Shown one piece after another: positions 61,826-64,000 of a stretch of 64,000 nucleotides of DNA. The stretch is taken from positions 285,374 to 349,373 of the forward strand of contig NZ_JAHEPS010000005.1 of assembly GCF_018596335.1 (NCBI RefSeq), given 5' to 3'. A model generated the notes under the pieces. That model saw only the letters and a program-made list of their open reading frames with translations. It had not been told where the DNA came from and made no database searches. Position numbers and translations under genes: made by a program. Source of the stretch: Shewanella jiangmenensis. Its GTDB lineage: Bacteria; Pseudomonadota; Gammaproteobacteria; Enterobacterales; Shewanellaceae. Every line of letters starts with the position of its first letter. Within the stretch, counting starts at the first letter, position 1.

Positions 61826-62773
61826 TTACAACCAGCGCTTGCGCTTAAAGAAGAAATAGGTCCCGGCAGCACTCGCGAGCATCATGGCAATGGCCATCGG
61901 ATAACCATACTGCCACTCAAGCTCAGGCATGCTGGCAAAGTTCATCCCGTAACTGGATGCAATCAGCGTCGGCGGCAGAAACACCACCGCAGCAACCGAG
62001 AAGATCTTGATGATTTTGTTCTGCTGCAAACTGGTAAAACCCATGGCAGCATCGAGCAGGAAGTTAAGCTTGTCGAAGATAAACTGGCTGTGGGGCATCA
62101 AAGACTCGATATCCGACAGCATCTCCCGCAAGTCCTTCATGTCGTCATCGGACAATTGACCACGGTAATAGCGCTGCATATACCGCAGAGTGCGCTGGGT
62201 ATCGAGCAAACTTAAACGGATTTTACCGTTGGCATCTTCCTGAATGGTGATGAGCTTGAACACATCATCAAGCTCCTGACTGTCGAACACTTCTTCGCCG
62301 ACATTTTCGAGCACCGTATAAACGTCCTCAATCAAGTCAGACAGATAGTCCACTTTAAGATTGAAAAGCTCGATAAAGAGCTCCTGCGGCGTCGACACTT
62401 CAAGCCGGCCCAGGCGCAAATAGTTACGCAGCAAGCGGATAAGACCGACATCTTCTTCGCGGATAGTCAGCAGAAAATTGGTTCTGAGGTTAAAAGAGAC
62501 GTTGACGCCGCGTACGTCCTGACCAACCCGCTGCGGAAACAATGAGTTAATATGCAGGCCGTCGCTGTTCTGATAAAAACGCGCCGAAGCTTCAATCTCG
62601 TTGGCGTCTTCCTCATCGGGCAACTCTTCCACCGAAATTCGCGCCAGCCAATCACGCTCTTCATCTTCCGGTTTATACAAATCCAGCCACAGGGTGGCCG
62701 GCGGGAGACTGTCCTCAATGCCAAGTTCAAGAATGGTCAATTGACGATTTTCGTAAACATATGCAGTGATCAT
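61826..62773 (-). CDS. corA: Magnesium/cobalt transporter CorA
   Basis: Pentameric Mg2+ channel in the inner membrane. 315 residues against 316 in E. coli. The long N-terminal cytoplasmic domain (funnel helices around LEVSTPQELFIELFNLKVDYLSDLIED) is followed by two C-terminal membrane helices with the signature GMN (LIASSYGMNFASMPEL) and the basic end FFKRKRWL. The ATG at 62773 has GGGGGAC upstream. PhoPQ, a Mg2+-sensing system, is encoded 4 kb away. Monocistronic and convergent with DUF3135. Confidence 0.95.
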   Translation of the reverse strand: MITAYVYENRQLTILELGIEDSLPPATLWLDLYKPEDEERDWLARISVEELPDEEDANEIEASARFYQNSDGLHINSLFPQRVGQDVRGVNVSFNLRTNFLLTIREEDVGLIRLLRNYLRLGRLEVSTPQELFIELFNLKVDYLSDLIEDVYTVLENVGEEVFDSQELDDVFKLITIQEDANGKIRLSLLDTQRTLRYMQRYYRGQLSDDDMKDLREMLSDIESLMPHSQFIFDKLNFLLDAAMGFTSLQQNKIIKIFSVAAVVFLPPTLIASSYGMNFASMPELEWQYGYPMAIAMMLASAAGTYFFFKRKRWL

Positions 62774-62873
62774 AAGTCCCCCAATACCCAAGCGCTCACA
62801 GCAATCAAATCGCGGCTAGTTTACCTGATAACCATATAATGAAAAGCACAGAGACAAGAATTAAGCCATTGAT

Positions 62874-63227
62874 TTACGGCTGGTCAGAGCTGGCGATGGT
62901 CACACGTTCACGATTTGACAGCCGAATAACAAGACCATCGACTGTCACCAGGCTCGATTCGCCGATATCACGCTTTCGCACCTGATAGCTGCTTTGCGTA
63001 GCGCCCTCTTCCGCGCTGATGGTAACCTGCATGATTTGATTGCCATCAAACCAGCGCCAGCCAAGCCACACCGCCGTCAGCAGCACAGAGGTCAGCAGCA
63101 GTCCCATCGAGAGATAACGCACAAGCAAACCATTGGCACTGACAGCAGGCGTCAGAGGCCGGCGGCGCCGTGACAGCATTAGCACGGCAGCCAAAATGGC
63201 AATGGTTGTCAAAATCTTAAGCAGCAT
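62874..63227 (-). CDS. Small membrane protein, unknown
   Basis: 117 residues. Two hydrophobic helices (LLKILTTIAILAAVLML and YLSMGLLLTSVLLTAVWLGW) separated by a basic stretch (SRRRRPL), then a beta-rich C-terminal domain (TISAEEGATQSSYQVRKRDIGESSLVTVDGLVIRLSNRERVTI). Not recognised. The ATG at 63227 follows AGGT; a TTG six codons earlier is possible. It runs toward corA, 100 bp away, and may be cotranscribed with it. Confidence 0.75.
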   Translation of the reverse strand: MLLKILTTIAILAAVLMLSRRRRPLTPAVSANGLLVRYLSMGLLLTSVLLTAVWLGWRWFDGNQIMQVTISAEEGATQSSYQVRKRDIGESSLVTVDGLVIRLSNRERVTIASSDQP

Positions 63228-63247
63228 CGCGGCACCTGCGCTCAAAT

Positions 63248-63317
63248 CCGTTAAATCAAATCAGTTCAATCAAATTAGTTCAATCAAACTAGCTCGATAA
63301 AACTAGCTCGATAAAAT
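63248..63317. repeat. Degenerate 14-bp tandem repeat, five units
   Basis: Units CCGTTAAATCAAAT, CAGTTCAATCAAAT, TAGTTCAATCAAAC, TAGCTCGATAAAAC and TAGCTCGATAAAAT, upstream of the small membrane gene. Confidence 0.87.
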
Positions 63318-63573
63318 ATTGTCCATCATAGCCGCTATACCCAGGCACTACTGTTACCAAACGCAGGTTCGCTGCACTTTTTCTGTAAAGGGAACAGGAT
63401 TGCTGCTGAACTGACCTTCCCCCCGAATTTAAAACCACAACGCTAATTGAGGATAGCGCTGAGTAAGGGTAGCGCTAAGGGAGAACAGCGCTGTGTGGCG
63501 TATATGACGCGGGCAGAATGGCCACAGTCAGAACAGGCAGAACCAAACAGGGAATTGAATGGCACATCAAAGC

Positions 63574-63603
63574 AAAAAGGCCACCCTGTTGGGTGGCCTT
63601 TTT
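63574..63603 (-). terminator. rRNA operon terminator
   Basis: 13-bp stem AAAAAGGCCACCC / GGGTGGCCTTTTT, loop TGTT, just beyond the 5S gene; on the minus strand followed by TTTTTGCTTTG. Confidence 0.88.
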
Positions 63604-63613
63604 GTTGTATTTG

Positions 63614-63733
63614 GCGCCTGGCGATGACCTACTCTCACATGGGGAGGCCCCACACTACCATCGGCGTGACTGCGTTTCACTTCTGAGTTCGGAATGGGAT
63701 CAGGTGGGACCACAGCACTAATGTCACCAGGCA
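63614..63733 (-). rRNA. rrf: 5S ribosomal RNA
   Basis: The minus strand reads TGCCTGGTGACATTAGTGCT, then GTGGTCCCACCTGATCCCAT and CCGAACTCAGAAGTGAAACG, to GAGAGTAGGTCATCGCCAGG, the full 5S pattern. Ends are set to about 120 nt by comparison with E. coli. Confidence 0.95.
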
Positions 63734-63963
63734 AATTGGTTTGACTTGTCTCTTGAACGTCTGACGGCATTGTTTCTTCGCTCGAATGCTCACATAGCGC
63801 TGCTATGCTGTGCTTCTCACTCATCACGGCTTTGTCAGCCGCTCAATATCCTGCGTCAAGCAAGTCGTAATCTGGAAAGCTGTATTGAGTCAATCACTTC
63901 AATCAAGTCTGGTATCTTCAAGACTTATCTACTAACCATCTATCGAAACCCATCTGGGTTGTA
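63734..63963 (-). other. 23S-5S internal transcribed spacer
   Basis: About 230 bp between 23S and 5S, longer than the 92-bp spacer of E. coli. It holds a CATAGC-GCT-GCTATG hairpin near 63793-63808 and a stem AACCCA/TGGGTT near the 23S end. No tRNA seen. Confidence 0.7.
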
Positions 63964-64000
63964 TGGTTAAGCCGCACGAGTCATTAGTACAGGTTAGCTC
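63964..64000 (-). rRNA. rrl: 23S ribosomal RNA, 3' end only
   Basis: The minus strand reads GAGCTAACCTGTACTAATGA then CTCGTGCGGCTTAACCAT, the conserved 3' end of 23S rRNA. The gene continues past the right edge. Confidence 0.92.

Noticed and set aside
63447..63686. 79-residue plus-strand frame near the right end
   Set aside because: Runs through the rRNA terminator and antisense to 5S rRNA.

Overview
The window looks like chromosomal DNA of a gammaproteobacterium of the genus Shewanella or a close relative. The pepN-prc-proQ-msrC-yebG-letAB block, the yejK/yejL/yejM block, phoPQ, the tyrosine-catabolic pair hmgA-hppD and a PhnD/PhnC/PhnE-type transporter all read as typical Shewanella genes. 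Species cannot be fixed from the sequence alone. Coding density is high and codon use is moderately GC-rich, except for an AT-richer accessory stretch at about 28-33.5 kb.

Layout. 1-8.8 kb: pepN (partial), the periplasmic protease prc, the RNA chaperone proQ, msrC and the SOS gene yebG with a LexA box run on the minus strand. A LetA-LetB lipid-transport operon runs on the plus strand; LetA is split into two genes and LetB has seven MCE domains. 9-18.3 kb: assorted metabolic and small genes (PLP desulfhydrase-like, YccF, a periplasmic solute-binding protein, EVE, CigR-like, AIM24), then a LysR regulator divergent from hmgA-hppD. 18.5-27.9 kb: a LysE exporter, gamma-glutamyltransferase, a secreted M20 dipeptidase divergent from a lipoprotein M3 dipeptidyl carboxypeptidase, and a CpdB-like phosphoesterase; together these suit scavenging of peptides and nucleotides outside the cytoplasm. 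28.7-32.2 kb: integron-style gene cassettes with recognisable attC sites but no integrase, carrying orphan small genes, a long REP-type tyrosine transposase and a YggL homologue. 32.2-45.9 kb: an esterase, two VOC proteins, an M23 protein, a QueD-like protein, yejK/yejL/yejM, tRNA-Pro(GGG) followed by four tandem copies of a modified tRNA 3' half plus terminator, a diguanylate cyclase and a membrane hydrolase. 46-56.9 kb: nadE, AraC and LysE genes, then a sigma-54 two-component system divergent from a secreted protein that has its own sigma-54 promoter and upstream palindrome, then a phosphonate/selenate-type ABC transporter. 57-64 kb: phoPQ, a PKHD hydroxylase, an HD-GYP phosphodiesterase, corA, and the 3' end of an rRNA operon (5S and the 23S end) on the minus strand.

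Two features cut across the window. Many intergenic gaps, and several gene ends, consist of short degenerate tandem repeats with a period of 12-20 bp whose sequence differs at every locus; several genes stop inside such an array. The strongest candidates for undescribed biology are the ZraPSR-like sigma-54 system (48.6-53.7 kb), the tRNA-Pro satellite (41.2-42 kb), the integrase-less cassette array (28.7-32.2 kb) and the locus-specific minisatellites. All calls come from reading the sequence; no database search was run.
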